DNA of 64,000 nucleotides from Microtetraspora sp. NBRC 13810. Lineage in GTDB: Bacteria > Actinomycetota > Actinomycetes > Streptosporangiales > Streptosporangiaceae. Where the stretch lies: contig NZ_BSRQ01000006.1 in assembly GCF_030268685.1 (NCBI RefSeq), positions 62,001 to 126,000 of the forward strand. The letters run 5' to 3'. This document shows positions 46,083 through 54,430 of this stretch, one piece after another (positions within the stretch are counted from its first letter, which is position 1; each line of letters begins with the position of its first letter). The translations under genes and the position numbers were made by a program. The notes under the pieces are model-generated. The model saw only the letters and a program-made list of their open reading frames with translations, searched no databases and had not been told where the DNA came from.

Positions 46083-47570
46083 ATGATCAAAGCTGCCTCA
46101 TATTCACGTCGGTCCGATGCACGGGGTAAGCGATTCGATGAACGTTCCGTAGAAGAACAAGACGAGCTTAACTCAAGAGCCGCAAGCACTAATGGTTGGG
46201 ACCTAAGCCCTGACCGCATGTTCCGTGACAACAACATCAGCGCATCTCGGTACTCAACAAAAGAACGCCCCGACTGGAGACGGTTAGAGCAAACACTAGA
46301 GTCGCAGGTCATAGACGTACTCATCGTTTATGAGACGTCTCGTGCATGGCGAAAGATGCACGAGTGGACGGCACTAGTCGAACTCTGCGCCTTCAATAAA
46401 GCTCGCATCCACGTAACCGCAGACAATCGCACATACGATCCCAACGATGACCGCGCTTGGACCACGCTTATAGAGGATGGCCTAGACAGCGAGAAGGAAA
46501 GCCGGAAGATATCCAAGCGGGTAAGAAGGGCGATGGACGCTAACAAGCAGAATGGCAAGCCACACTCAAGCCCTGCATACGGCTACCGGATCGAACTCGA
46601 CCCGAACGACCACACTAAAAAGATCCGCGTACCTGTACCCGAGCAAGTTCCCATAGTTGGGGAGGTGATTGAGCGTGTTGCATCCTCGGATCCGCTCATC
46701 GCCATAGCCAAAGACCTTAACTCACGAGGTATCCCTAGCCCCTCAGTAGCTCAAGGACTTAAGCCACACCCCAGATCCAAGGGACCGGCACTATGGTCGC
46801 CTGCCATGCTAAGGCGCATCTGCAAGAACCCTGTCTATATCGGCAAGCGAGAGGCAGACGGCATCCTAGTAAATGGCACGTGGCCAGCGATCGTGGATGA
46901 GGAGCTGTTTTGGAAGGCAAACAACGTCCTCGCAGACCCCAGCCGCAAAACCACTAAGCCTGGTCGCGTTAAGTACCTACTAGCGTTCCACGGAACGTGC
47001 GACGTATGCGGTTCCTACCTCGCTCGCATGGGGGGAAGGGAAGTCAACCGCTACCGGTGCAACGGGCCTAAGGGATGCGTCACTATCCGCATGGATTGGG
47101 TAGACCTCTTCATCGGTGAGCTAGCCTGCCACCGGCTCGCCAAGAAGGACATCTACGAAATTCTTGCAAAGAACGATGATAACCAGAAGAACCTAACGAC
47201 AGAACTGGAGTCGCTTAGGGCAGAACACAAGGAAGCCCTACACCTTAGAGCAAAGAAGAAGATATCACTGATCGCTCTGAGTCAGGAAGAGGAAAGGATT
47301 CTCCCCCGCGTAGCAGAGCTTGAGGCGGCTCTACGGCCCGTTACCCTTCCCAAAGTGCTCGAAGACCTCATGAGAGACGCCAAGGGCGATCTAGCCACGA
47401 TCAGAGCTAGATGGAAGGCACTAGCGATACCGGCGCAACGCGATGTCCTACGGAGTCTCTTTAAGAGCATCAGCATCAGACCTACAAAGACCATGGGCCA
47501 GCACAAGACAGAAGCTCAGATAGAGAGCATGCTCCGTGAACGTATCGCCCATGAGTGGCACAACGAATAG
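46083..47570 (+). CDS. Large serine recombinase (integrase)
   Basis: A 495-residue site-specific recombinase. The N-terminal resolvase domain has catalytic Ser11 in YSRRS, SVEEQ, and the VIDVLIVYETSRAWRK strand/arginine region. The recombinase domain (about 160-270, with AYGYRI, GIPSPS, WSPAMLRRICKNPVYIG) is followed by a zinc ribbon (CDVCG...RCNGPKGC) and a coiled coil of about 60 residues. These are the hallmarks of phage-type integrases that insert DNA unidirectionally at att sites. Lower GC and different codon use from its neighbours mark it as acquired. Its promoter lies against attL. Confidence 0.95.
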   Translation: MIKAASYSRRSDARGKRFDERSVEEQDELNSRAASTNGWDLSPDRMFRDNNISASRYSTKERPDWRRLEQTLESQVIDVLIVYETSRAWRKMHEWTALVELCAFNKARIHVTADNRTYDPNDDRAWTTLIEDGLDSEKESRKISKRVRRAMDANKQNGKPHSSPAYGYRIELDPNDHTKKIRVPVPEQVPIVGEVIERVASSDPLIAIAKDLNSRGIPSPSVAQGLKPHPRSKGPALWSPAMLRRICKNPVYIGKREADGILVNGTWPAIVDEELFWKANNVLADPSRKTTKPGRVKYLLAFHGTCDVCGSYLARMGGREVNRYRCNGPKGCVTIRMDWVDLFIGELACHRLAKKDIYEILAKNDDNQKNLTTELESLRAEHKEALHLRAKKKISLIALSQEEERILPRVAELEAALRPVTLPKVLEDLMRDAKGDLATIRARWKALAIPAQRDVLRSLFKSISIRPTKTMGQHKTEAQIESMLRERIAHEWHNE

Positions 47571-47636
47571 CCACTAGACACCATCCCATATACACAGGGA
47601 CGCTGAGGGCCGCGTGGACGGGCTACGCTGGCCGGT

Positions 47637-48848
47637 ATGGAGCACATAGGCGACCGTCTCGCCCGCTTGCGGCGGCTCGCTGACCTGACCCAGGAGGAGC
47701 TAGCGGAACGCTCCGGCGTATCGGTCGATGTGGCGCGGAAGCTGGAACAACGACGCAAACACAGCGCTAGATTGCCCACATTGCATGGGCTTGCGAAAGG
47801 GCTCGGGACAGAGGTCACCGCACTCATTGGCGATCCGCCCGCTGTCCCGTCGAACGGGGATGCGGAGTCGCCGCAACTGGTCGCCCTGAGACGCGCCATC
47901 ATGCCACCCTTGTTCGCCCCGCCTCCCGAACGCAACGCGGCAGAGTCGCTGTCGTTGCCGTTGCTTCGGGCTGAGATCTCCGATGGCTGGACGCTCTATC
48001 ACAACGCGGAGTTCGACCGGTTGGCCGATGTGCTTCCGGGGATGATCGCGGACGCTCGGCTTTTCGCTGCGATTGGTTCTGCGGAGCATCGCGCGCAGGG
48101 CGAAGGAAGTCTGAGCAAGGCGCTACAACTGGCCGGTCATCTCGCCATCCGGCTAGGGAAAACCGATCTCGCACTGTCGAGCCTTGAGCGCGCCGCGACG
48201 GCAGCTCAGAACTCGGGCGACCTCTTGCTTGCTCCGATGGTTTACGGGTCCGTGGCGTGGGCTTACCAACGTCAGAACCGACTCGGTGATGCTGAGCACC
48301 TTGCGGAGCGGGCGGCCGACACAGTGGAGCACGAGACCGGCATGAAGACCGCTGCCGGTCTGCGGGTATGGGGTGGCCTGGTTATGTCAGCGGCGACGAG
48401 CGCCGCGCGATCGGGAAGCTACGACCGAGCAACCGAGATGATGACCACGGCCGAACAGTGGGCTAAACGGTTGCCCAGCCTCCCGCCGGTCGAGGACAGC
48501 CGCGCGGTATCGGTGTTCAACCGTTCATCGGTTCGGATTGAGCGGGTCAGGCTCGCGGTACAGCACGAACGTCCTGATGAAGCTCTTGGCCTTGCCAAGG
48601 GCCTACGGCTAAGCGCCGACGTTCCGCCGTCATGGCGTACATGGTTCTTGCTGGACGTGGCGCGGGCGTATACCGATATCGGCGACGCTTTCGGTGCTGT
48701 CAGGACTTTAGAGGCTTTGAGGCGTGCCGCTCCGGGATGGATGCGGCATCACGTTCTTGCGGTCGCCATCATCCAAGACTTGTACTCGGGTCCGGTTCAG
48801 CCCCCAGGGCTGCGCAAGCTTGCTGAGTATGTGGGGGTACGTCCCTAG
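47637..48848 (+). CDS. XRE-family regulator with TPR-like C-terminal domain
   Basis: A 403-residue protein. The N-terminal helix-turn-helix (about 5-65) reads GDRLARLRRLADLTQEELAERSGVSVDVARKLEQ; residues 115-400 are helical repeats (e.g. ALSSLERAATAAQNSGDL, GDAEHLAERAADTVEHETG) like a TPR signalling domain. The ATG has a -10-like TACGCT seven bases upstream and no ribosome binding site, so it may be leaderless. It sits between the recombinase and two small genes, with GGGACG half-sites on both sides. It is probably the element's own regulator. Confidence 0.9.
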   Translation: MEHIGDRLARLRRLADLTQEELAERSGVSVDVARKLEQRRKHSARLPTLHGLAKGLGTEVTALIGDPPAVPSNGDAESPQLVALRRAIMPPLFAPPPERNAAESLSLPLLRAEISDGWTLYHNAEFDRLADVLPGMIADARLFAAIGSAEHRAQGEGSLSKALQLAGHLAIRLGKTDLALSSLERAATAAQNSGDLLLAPMVYGSVAWAYQRQNRLGDAEHLAERAADTVEHETGMKTAAGLRVWGGLVMSAATSAARSGSYDRATEMMTTAEQWAKRLPSLPPVEDSRAVSVFNRSSVRIERVRLAVQHERPDEALGLAKGLRLSADVPPSWRTWFLLDVARAYTDIGDAFGAVRTLEALRRAAPGWMRHHVLAVAIIQDLYSGPVQPPGLRKLAEYVGVRP

Positions 48849-48873
48849 TCTTGTTCGTAGCGTGCCAAAAGTG

Positions 48874-48888
48874 GGACGTTCCGTCCCT
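48874..48888. promoter_or_regulatory. Palindromic operator candidate GGGACG-TTC-CGTCCC
   Basis: A perfect 6+3+6 inverted repeat between the XRE gene and the small-gene pair. A single CGTCCC occurs at the end of the XRE gene (48841-48846) and a single GGGACG upstream of it (47597-47602). It is a likely target for the XRE protein, controlling the small genes. Confidence 0.6.
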
Positions 48889-48922
48889 GCTGCGAACGGC
48901 TCTCGCCCGCTTCGCTGGAACC

Positions 48923-49144
48923 ATGCAGCACTCCCACGGCAGCCGGACTATGACCGATGATCGAAATTGGAGTGTCCGGCGCGCGGTCAGCTATGGCGAA
49001 CTCCGGCTGGAGCTGATCACGGACGGCGAAAATTGGGCGATCCGCAAGAGCGGGAATCTGCTTTGCGAGGGTTATCACCAAGAGATCGCCTATGTCTGGG
49101 ATGTGCTTACGACGGCGATCTTTGGGCCGGAAAGCCCGTCATGA
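48923..49144 (+). CDS. Small element-encoded protein A
   Basis: 73 residues from ATG 48923, or 64 from ATG 48950; neither has a ribosome binding site. The core WSVRRAVSYGELRLELITDG followed by ENWAIRKSG looks like a small beta-rich domain. It overlaps the next gene by four bases (ATGA), so the two are coupled. It shares the pattern VS(Y/F)...EL...G.(N/Q)WA.R with protein B and is probably its paralogue. I know no family for it. Confidence 0.65.
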   Translation: MQHSHGSRTMTDDRNWSVRRAVSYGELRLELITDGENWAIRKSGNLLCEGYHQEIAYVWDVLTTAIFGPESPS

Positions 49145-49389
49145 ACCAAGACGTGACGCAGCTCGAATGGTCGGCGTACTACCAGCGCAGCCCACGATGT
49201 CGCGTGCTTGATCAGGTCTCGTTCTCCGAGGGCGTAGAGCTTGTGCTGATCGCCGAGGGCGGACAGTGGGCCGCTCGCCGCACAACGTCAGTTGGCTTCC
49301 GGGTGGTCCGGCGTGAGGAGACGGCACGGGGCATCCCACGTAGGAAGAGGGAAGCATGGGACTGGCTGACCGGCCGCAACGTGGAGTAG
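49141..49389 (+). CDS. Small element-encoded protein B
   Basis: 82 residues. A core VSFSEGVELVLIAEGGQWAA with RRTTSVGFRVVR parallels protein A, followed by a basic C-terminal part (RGIPRRKREAWDWLTGR) that could bind nucleic acid. Translation is coupled to protein A by an ATGA overlap. It is the last gene of the element. Function unknown; a recombination directionality factor, a toxin/antitoxin-like partner or an XRE effector are all possible. Confidence 0.65.
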   Translation: MNQDVTQLEWSAYYQRSPRCRVLDQVSFSEGVELVLIAEGGQWAARRTTSVGFRVVRREETARGIPRRKREAWDWLTGRNVE

Positions 49390-49440
49390 AGGCATCCGAC
49401 CAACGGTGTGAGGCGTGTCGTACGGGTCCGGCCGGATGAT

Positions 49441-49478
49441 GTGAGCCCCCGGGAGATGAACCTCCTCCCGGGGCTCAC
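49441..49478. terminator. Terminator hairpin near the right end of the element
   Basis: A 14-bp GTGAGCCCC/GGGAG stem with one bulged C and a 9-base loop. It lies 51 bases after protein B and 53 bases beyond the peptidase stop on the other strand, so it can end both transcripts. The element thus gives the interrupted peptidase gene a new terminator as well as a new C-terminus. Confidence 0.75.
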
Positions 49479-49531
49479 TCATGATCGAAAGCCCTCAGGA
49501 GACCCCTGGGGGTCGCTGGCGTGCCTCGTGT

Positions 49532-51568
49532 CTAGTCAGTGTTCGATCTCTCTGGGTCAAGACTTCCCAGGTCAACGAGGCCAGAGAACTTGGGCGGCTC
49601 AAAGTTGGGCTTGAGGTACTGATACAAGAAGGCAAGGACGGTCTCATACCAGGCCACGACGTTCCCCGGCTTGAGCACCCAGTGGTTCTCGTCGGGGAAG
49701 TAGAGGAACTTCGACTCCACCGAGGAGCGCCGGAGGTCCCACCACAGCCGCAGCGCCTCGCCGATCGGCACCCGGTAGTCGCGGTCGCCGTGGATCACCA
49801 GCATCGGCGTGGTGATCGCGTCCACCGACCGGTGCGGGGACAGCGTGTCGTACAGCGCCGAGCCGGGCTCGCCGAACTCCCGCTGCCAGTAGGACTGCAT
49901 GTCGGTGGTGCCCGCGAACTGGTCGAGGTGCCACAGCGAGGCGTGCGTGACGATCGCCTTGAACCTGTCGGTGTGCCCGGCGATCCAGTTGGCCATGTAG
50001 CCGCCGAAGGAGCCGCCCATCGCGCCGGTCCTGGTCTCGTCGATCTCCGGCCTGGCCACCGCCGCGTCGGTGATCGCCATCAGGTCGGCGTGCGTGCGCG
50101 GCCCCCAGTTCCGCCAGCCGCGCTCGATCATGGCGTTCCCGTACCCGGTGGACAGGCACGGATCGGGCAGCAGTACGGCGTAGCCGTGCTCGGCCATGAT
50201 CCACGGGTTCCACCGCCACGACCAGTCGTTCCAGCTCGCGACGGGGCCGCCGTGCACCCACAGCAGGAACGGCGCCGGGTTGTCGGCGGAGGCGCCCTCG
50301 GGCAGCACCAGCCAGCCCCTGATCTCGGCGCCGTCGTCGGCGGTGGCGGTGACCTCGGTGAGCGTGCCGGGAATGTCCAGCCGGGGCGCGGGAGAGGGCA
50401 GGTCCTCGATCCGCCCGTCCACCGCGGAGATCCGCACCGGGGTGTGGGCCAGCGCGATGCCGCTGCGCAGGGCGTAGAGCGACCGGCCGTCGGGCGCCGG
50501 GCAGACCTCCAGGTAGGAGGCGTCGTCGGCGGTGAGGCGCACCGGGTCGCCGCCGGCGGCGGGCACCCGGAAGACCGGGCGGCGGCCGAGGTGGTCGGCG
50601 GTCACGAAAAGGGTGCCCGAGTCGGGGGCCCAGGCGACGGAGGAGGGCCGGATCTCGGCGACTTCCCTGCCCTGCCCGGTCTCCAGGTCGACGAGCCACA
50701 GCCACGCGCGCGGGATCCGGTCGGCGCCGCCGTGCAGCTCGCGGGCGCAGGCGACGTGACGGCCGTCGGGTGAGACGGCGACCGGGCCGCCGTAGTCGTA
50801 GCCGTCCTCGGAGGCGAGGACCCGCCTGGTCCCGGCCTCGGCGCCGGCCCCCGCGTCGATCGCGACGAGGTCCACCCGCAGCTCGCCGCCGGGGAGCGGC
50901 ACCGCCCAGGTGGTGACGACGGTGGAGCCGTCGGGGGTGACGTCGAAGGACGCGTTGTCGAGCGCGCGGCCGGGCTCCGGCGTCAGGTCCCTGACGCCCT
51001 CCAGCCGCTCGCCGCCGATCGTCGCGGCGAACAGCCGGGTCTGCCCGGGGCCGAGGTCGTGGTCCCAGTACCGCACCGGGTGCGACTCGTGCAGGATCGC
51101 GCTGATCCCGGCGTCCTTGCGGGCCTTGCGGCGCTCCGCCTCGTCCGCCTCGTCGCCCGGCAGCACCTCGGCGGCGTAGACGGCGGTGCCGCCGCCGGTC
51201 CGCACGGCGGACACGCCGCCCGGCCTGTTCGCGACCTGCCGCGCCTCGCCGCCCCGCGCGGGCAGCAGCCACAGCGCGGGCACCTCGTCGTCGGCGTCCT
51301 TGGCCGAGGGGTCGGGCCTGCGCGAGACGAACAGCAGGTCGCCGCCCTCGGTGAACTCCGCCCCGCCCTCCCCCTTAGCCGAGCGGGTCAGGCGGGCGGC
51401 CTCGCGGCCCGCGTCGAGCGGCACGTCCCACACGGAGGTGCCGTAGCTCTTGCCGTCGGGATTCAGGGCCTGCACCACGCCGGCCAGGCGGGTCCCGTCC
51501 GCCGAGAGCCGCAGGGACATCAACCGGGGAACACCGACGAAATCACGAACGTCCTTGAACAGAGTCAC
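49532..51568 (-). CDS. S9-family prolyl-oligopeptidase/acylaminoacyl-peptidase, C-terminus replaced by mobile element
   Basis: A 678-residue serine peptidase with an N-terminal beta-propeller (about 1-400) and a C-terminal alpha/beta-hydrolase domain. The nucleophile is Ser520 in GGSFGGYMANW, the Asp is in HGDRDYRVP, and His629 is in DENHWVLKPGN. It hydrolyses short peptides in the cytoplasm. All catalytic residues are encoded upstream of the insertion. After TVLAF the native 17-residue tail is replaced by about 31 element-encoded residues (LYQYLKPNFEPPKFSG...). The helix pattern LAFLxQxL is kept, so the enzyme may well remain functional. Confidence 0.93.
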   Translation of the reverse strand: MTLFKDVRDFVGVPRLMSLRLSADGTRLAGVVQALNPDGKSYGTSVWDVPLDAGREAARLTRSAKGEGGAEFTEGGDLLFVSRRPDPSAKDADDEVPALWLLPARGGEARQVANRPGGVSAVRTGGGTAVYAAEVLPGDEADEAERRKARKDAGISAILHESHPVRYWDHDLGPGQTRLFAATIGGERLEGVRDLTPEPGRALDNASFDVTPDGSTVVTTWAVPLPGGELRVDLVAIDAGAGAEAGTRRVLASEDGYDYGGPVAVSPDGRHVACARELHGGADRIPRAWLWLVDLETGQGREVAEIRPSSVAWAPDSGTLFVTADHLGRRPVFRVPAAGGDPVRLTADDASYLEVCPAPDGRSLYALRSGIALAHTPVRISAVDGRIEDLPSPAPRLDIPGTLTEVTATADDGAEIRGWLVLPEGASADNPAPFLLWVHGGPVASWNDWSWRWNPWIMAEHGYAVLLPDPCLSTGYGNAMIERGWRNWGPRTHADLMAITDAAVARPEIDETRTGAMGGSFGGYMANWIAGHTDRFKAIVTHASLWHLDQFAGTTDMQSYWQREFGEPGSALYDTLSPHRSVDAITTPMLVIHGDRDYRVPIGEALRLWWDLRRSSVESKFLYFPDENHWVLKPGNVVAWYETVLAFLYQYLKPNFEPPKFSGLVDLGSLDPERSNTD
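49628..49644. other. Right attachment-site core (attR)
   Basis: GAAGGCaAGGAcGGTC, read in the plus direction, is the counterpart of attL. On the minus strand it encodes the T-V-L-A-F codons at which the host peptidase frame passes into element sequence. The exact crossover dinucleotide cannot be fixed without an empty site. Confidence 0.75.
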
Positions 51569-51645
51569 CCACCGAACCTACTCCTTGCGCCAGGAGAGGG
51601 GCCCGCGCTTACCTGCCCGGCCGCCGGATCGGGTTGGATGAGCAC

Positions 51646-52614
51646 ATGGGGAACTATGACGCGCTGGTCGTCGTGTCCTTCGGGGGACCCGAGCGGCCCG
51701 AGGACGTGATGCCCTTCCTGGAGAACGTCGTGCGCGGGCGCGGCGTGCCGAGGGAGCGGCTGCTGGAGGTGGAGGCCCACTACCAGCGGTTCGGCGGGGT
51801 GAGCCCGATCAACGGGCAGTGCCGGGACCTGATCGAGGCGCTGCGGCCGGAGCTCGACCTGCCGATCTACTGGGGCAACCGCAACTGGGACCCGTTCCTC
51901 GCGGACACCGTGCGGCGGATGGCCGCCGACGGCGTGCGCCGCGCCGCGGCGTTCGTGACCTCCGCCTACGCGGGCTACTCCAGTTGCCGGCAGTACCGCG
52001 ACGACATCGACCGGGCGCGCGACGCCGTCGAGGGCGCGCCGGAGATCGTCAAGCTCCGGCACTTCTTCGACCACCCGGGTTTCCTCGCCGCCAACGCCGA
52101 CCACGCGCGGGAGGCGCTGGACCGGCTGCCCGCGGAGGACCGGCGGGACGCGCGGCTGGTGTTCACCGCGCACAGCATCCCGCTGTCCATGGCGGCCACG
52201 GCCGGCCCGTCCGGCGGGGCCTACGAGGCGCAGCTCCGCCAGGCGTCCTCGCGGGTGGCGGCGGCGCTCGGGCGCGACTCCTTCGACCTGGTCTGGCAGA
52301 GCCGCAGCGGCCCGCCCCAGGTGCCCTGGCTGGCCCCCGACGTGTGCGACCACCTGGACCACCTGAACAAGGAGGGCGTCGAGGCCGCCGTCCTGGTGCC
52401 GATCGGGTTCGTCTCCGACCACATGGAAGTGGTCTACGACCTGGACGTGGAGGCCGCCGAGCGGGCCGCCGAGCTGGGCATGCGGGTGACCAGGGCGGCC
52501 ACGGCGGGCGTGCATCCCCGGTTCGTGTCGATGGTCCGCGAGCTCGTCGAGGAGCCCGAGCCGACGGCCTGCCCGGCGACGTGCTGCCCGGCCCCGGCCC
52601 GCCGTCCCGGCTGA
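51646..52614 (+). CDS. hemH: Ferrochelatase (actinobacterial coproporphyrin type)
   Basis: A 322-residue protein that inserts iron into a porphyrin; actinobacterial members use coproporphyrin III. It has YDALVVVSFGGPERPEDV, FTAHSIPLSM with the metal-site His, and GFVSDHMEVVYDLD. The C-terminus TACPATCCPAP together with Cys in YSSCRQY supplies four cysteines, matching the 2Fe-2S cluster of actinobacterial ferrochelatases. ATG 51646 is preferred over the in-frame TTG four codons upstream. It is divergent from the S9 peptidase and convergent with the transglycosylase. Confidence 0.94.
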   Translation: MGNYDALVVVSFGGPERPEDVMPFLENVVRGRGVPRERLLEVEAHYQRFGGVSPINGQCRDLIEALRPELDLPIYWGNRNWDPFLADTVRRMAADGVRRAAAFVTSAYAGYSSCRQYRDDIDRARDAVEGAPEIVKLRHFFDHPGFLAANADHAREALDRLPAEDRRDARLVFTAHSIPLSMAATAGPSGGAYEAQLRQASSRVAAALGRDSFDLVWQSRSGPPQVPWLAPDVCDHLDHLNKEGVEAAVLVPIGFVSDHMEVVYDLDVEAAERAAELGMRVTRAATAGVHPRFVSMVRELVEEPEPTACPATCCPAPARRPG

Positions 52615-52618
52615 GGTC

Positions 52619-53878
52619 TCACGAGTCGCCCGGGTACGCCGCCGCGAACGACCGGGCGACGCCGAGCACCTTGTTCACGTAGTCCCAGGAGTGGTTGTAG
52701 AACCAGATGGCCTTCTCCAGCTTCTTGCCGCCCTGGTTCGCGCCGTTGGCGCACAGGTAGTTCGCGGCCGAGGGGACGGCGTCGTACGGGCTCCAGATGT
52801 CGGCGGTGCCGTCCCCGTCGCCGTCCACGCCGTACGCCTTCCAGGTGGCGGGCATGAACTGCATGGGGCCCAGGGCGCCGGCGGAGGAGGGACCGTTGTT
52901 GCGGCCGTGTGAGCTCTCCACCTGGCCGATGGCGGCCAGCACCGTCCAGGACAGGCCGGGGCAGACGCCGGCGGAGAGCCGGTAGAGCTCCAGGTAGCTG
53001 CCGGGGCGGCCGACGAGCACCCGCTGCGGCGCCGCCGGGGGCCGCTTGCGGGTGACGTCGGAGGCGGCCTCGGTGGTGCCGGTGGATCCGGAGGCCGCCC
53101 GGTCCTTGGCCGCCTCCCCCACGGCCATCGCCTGGGCCCCCGCGCCCAGCGCCCTGCGCACGCCGCCGAGCGCGGTGGCCTTGCCGCCGGCGCCCTGCAC
53201 GAGGACGGCGACGCCGGGCAGCAGGCCCATGCCGCGGCCCACCTCGGCGGAGACGACGCCGTCCACGCCGGGCAGGCCGAGCCGGGCCGAACCGGCGACC
53301 CGCAGCCGCGGCCCGCCGTCCACCTGGTACGACGCGCCCAGCACCAGGCCGAGCCTGCGCGCCCCGCCGGCCTCGGCGATCAGCTCGCCCCGCTCCAGCG
53401 CCTCCCACACGGCGGGCTGGTCGGCGACCGGCTTCGGCGTCCAGGACCGGAACTCCGCCGGTTCCACCGCGAGCAGGTTGACCACCTGGCCCGACACCTT
53501 CACCGCGCCGGCGTCGAAGGCCGCGACCTTCTGCACGCCCTTCAGCTTGGAGATCGCGTCCATGGTCTGCGGCGGCACCGAGGAACGCGCGATCGCGAAG
53601 ACGCTCGGCGGGCTCGGGGTCACCCCCGGGCCGCCGGTCGGACGCGGCGCGGCCGGCGTGACGGGCGCGGGCGCGTGCGGCTCGGTGGTGGGAGTCAGGC
53701 GGTCCAGCGCCGTCACCGGGATCTGCTGGGCTACCGGTTTCTCCGCTTTCTCCGCCGCGGGCGGGGTCCGGTCGCGGCCGATCAGGTAGAGGCTTCCGAG
53801 GACGGCCGTGAGCGCGGTCGACAGGACCAGTCCGGCCACGAGGGCGCGCATGAGGGGGGACCTGGGAAGCGCGGACAT
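52619..53878 (-). CDS. Membrane-anchored lytic transglycosylase (SLT-type)
   Basis: A 419-residue protein. It has an N-terminal membrane segment (about 12-33), a Pro/Thr-rich linker, a central region of unknown fold (about 90-250) and a C-terminal lytic transglycosylase domain. The domain reads LSWTVLAAIGQVESSHGRN (catalytic Glu in QVESSH), SSAGALGPMQFMPATWKAYG, and DIWSPYDAVPSAANYLC. It should cleave peptidoglycan outside the membrane, in growth or sporulation. ATG 53878 is chosen; GTG 53887 is an alternative. The DGDGDGTAD stretch may bind calcium. Confidence 0.88.
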   Translation of the reverse strand: MSALPRSPLMRALVAGLVLSTALTAVLGSLYLIGRDRTPPAAEKAEKPVAQQIPVTALDRLTPTTEPHAPAPVTPAAPRPTGGPGVTPSPPSVFAIARSSVPPQTMDAISKLKGVQKVAAFDAGAVKVSGQVVNLLAVEPAEFRSWTPKPVADQPAVWEALERGELIAEAGGARRLGLVLGASYQVDGGPRLRVAGSARLGLPGVDGVVSAEVGRGMGLLPGVAVLVQGAGGKATALGGVRRALGAGAQAMAVGEAAKDRAASGSTGTTEAASDVTRKRPPAAPQRVLVGRPGSYLELYRLSAGVCPGLSWTVLAAIGQVESSHGRNNGPSSAGALGPMQFMPATWKAYGVDGDGDGTADIWSPYDAVPSAANYLCANGANQGGKKLEKAIWFYNHSWDYVNKVLGVARSFAAAYPGDS

Positions 53879-54048
53879 CGGACTCACGTTAGCGTTAACC
53901 GCCCACATCCGTACTCGATGTCACAAAGATTCACCCGATTTCGAGTGAACCGTGAGCCAGGGTCACCGTGCACGGCCGACCGCCCCCATGCCGCCGGCGC
54001 GCGGAAGGTCCACGCCGTGGGCGCCTGGAAGGGGAGCGCGGCGGCCGG

Positions 54049-54430
54049 GCCGCGCCGAAGGCTGCCCGGGGTCAGGGGTTTCGTGGTCGCCGGCTCCGCC
54101 GGGCGCACGCCGATGTCGCCACTCGGAATCGGCATCGGCATCATCCTCCTCGTCGGGTCGTCCGGCGCCACGGGGGCGTCCCGGGCACCGCGTCGATCGG
54201 CTTCTCCGCTCCGGTGACCGGGCGCCTGGTGGACAGGGTCAGGTTCTCATCCCGCCGCCCCTCCCGCACGGGGCCGCGCTGATCGCCCTCATGGCGTGCG
54301 CCGGATCCGGCGCGCCCATCCGGGCGCTCTCCGGGGGGGTCCAGCTCGCTCGGCGGTTCGGACGGGCCGCACGCCGCGTTCTCCTTCGAGCCGGGGGCCG
54401 GCGAGGTGCTGCCCACGCGGAGGCATCCGT
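54049..54430 (+). pseudogene. Decayed N-terminal part of an MFS transporter gene
   Basis: MFS-like protein sequence is spread over all three plus-strand frames. RRLPGVRGFVVAGSAGRTPM and SPLGIGIGIILLV (54049-54170) are in one frame, IGFSAPVTGRLVDR (54190-54236) in the next, then GQVLIPPPLPHGAALIALMA (54237-54300) and later GPHAAFSFEPGAGEVL. The order matches helices 1-5 of actinobacterial MFS proteins (GRLVDR is the loop 2-3 motif). At least three frameshifts and a missing C-terminal half show that it is dead. Confidence 0.7.

Larger units (their letters stand above)
46040..49644 (+). mobile_element. Small serine-recombinase integrative element, about 3.6 kb
   Basis: Bounded by related sequences at 46040 and 49628, it contains a large serine recombinase, an XRE-TPR regulator and two small paralogous genes, all on the plus strand. 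GC is clearly lower than in the flanks, most markedly in the recombinase. It is inserted in the last 20 codons of the S9 peptidase gene; host coding sequence continues on both sides. No transfer, replication or capsid gene is present, so it is either a minimal integrative element, a satellite, or a remnant. Confidence 0.85.
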
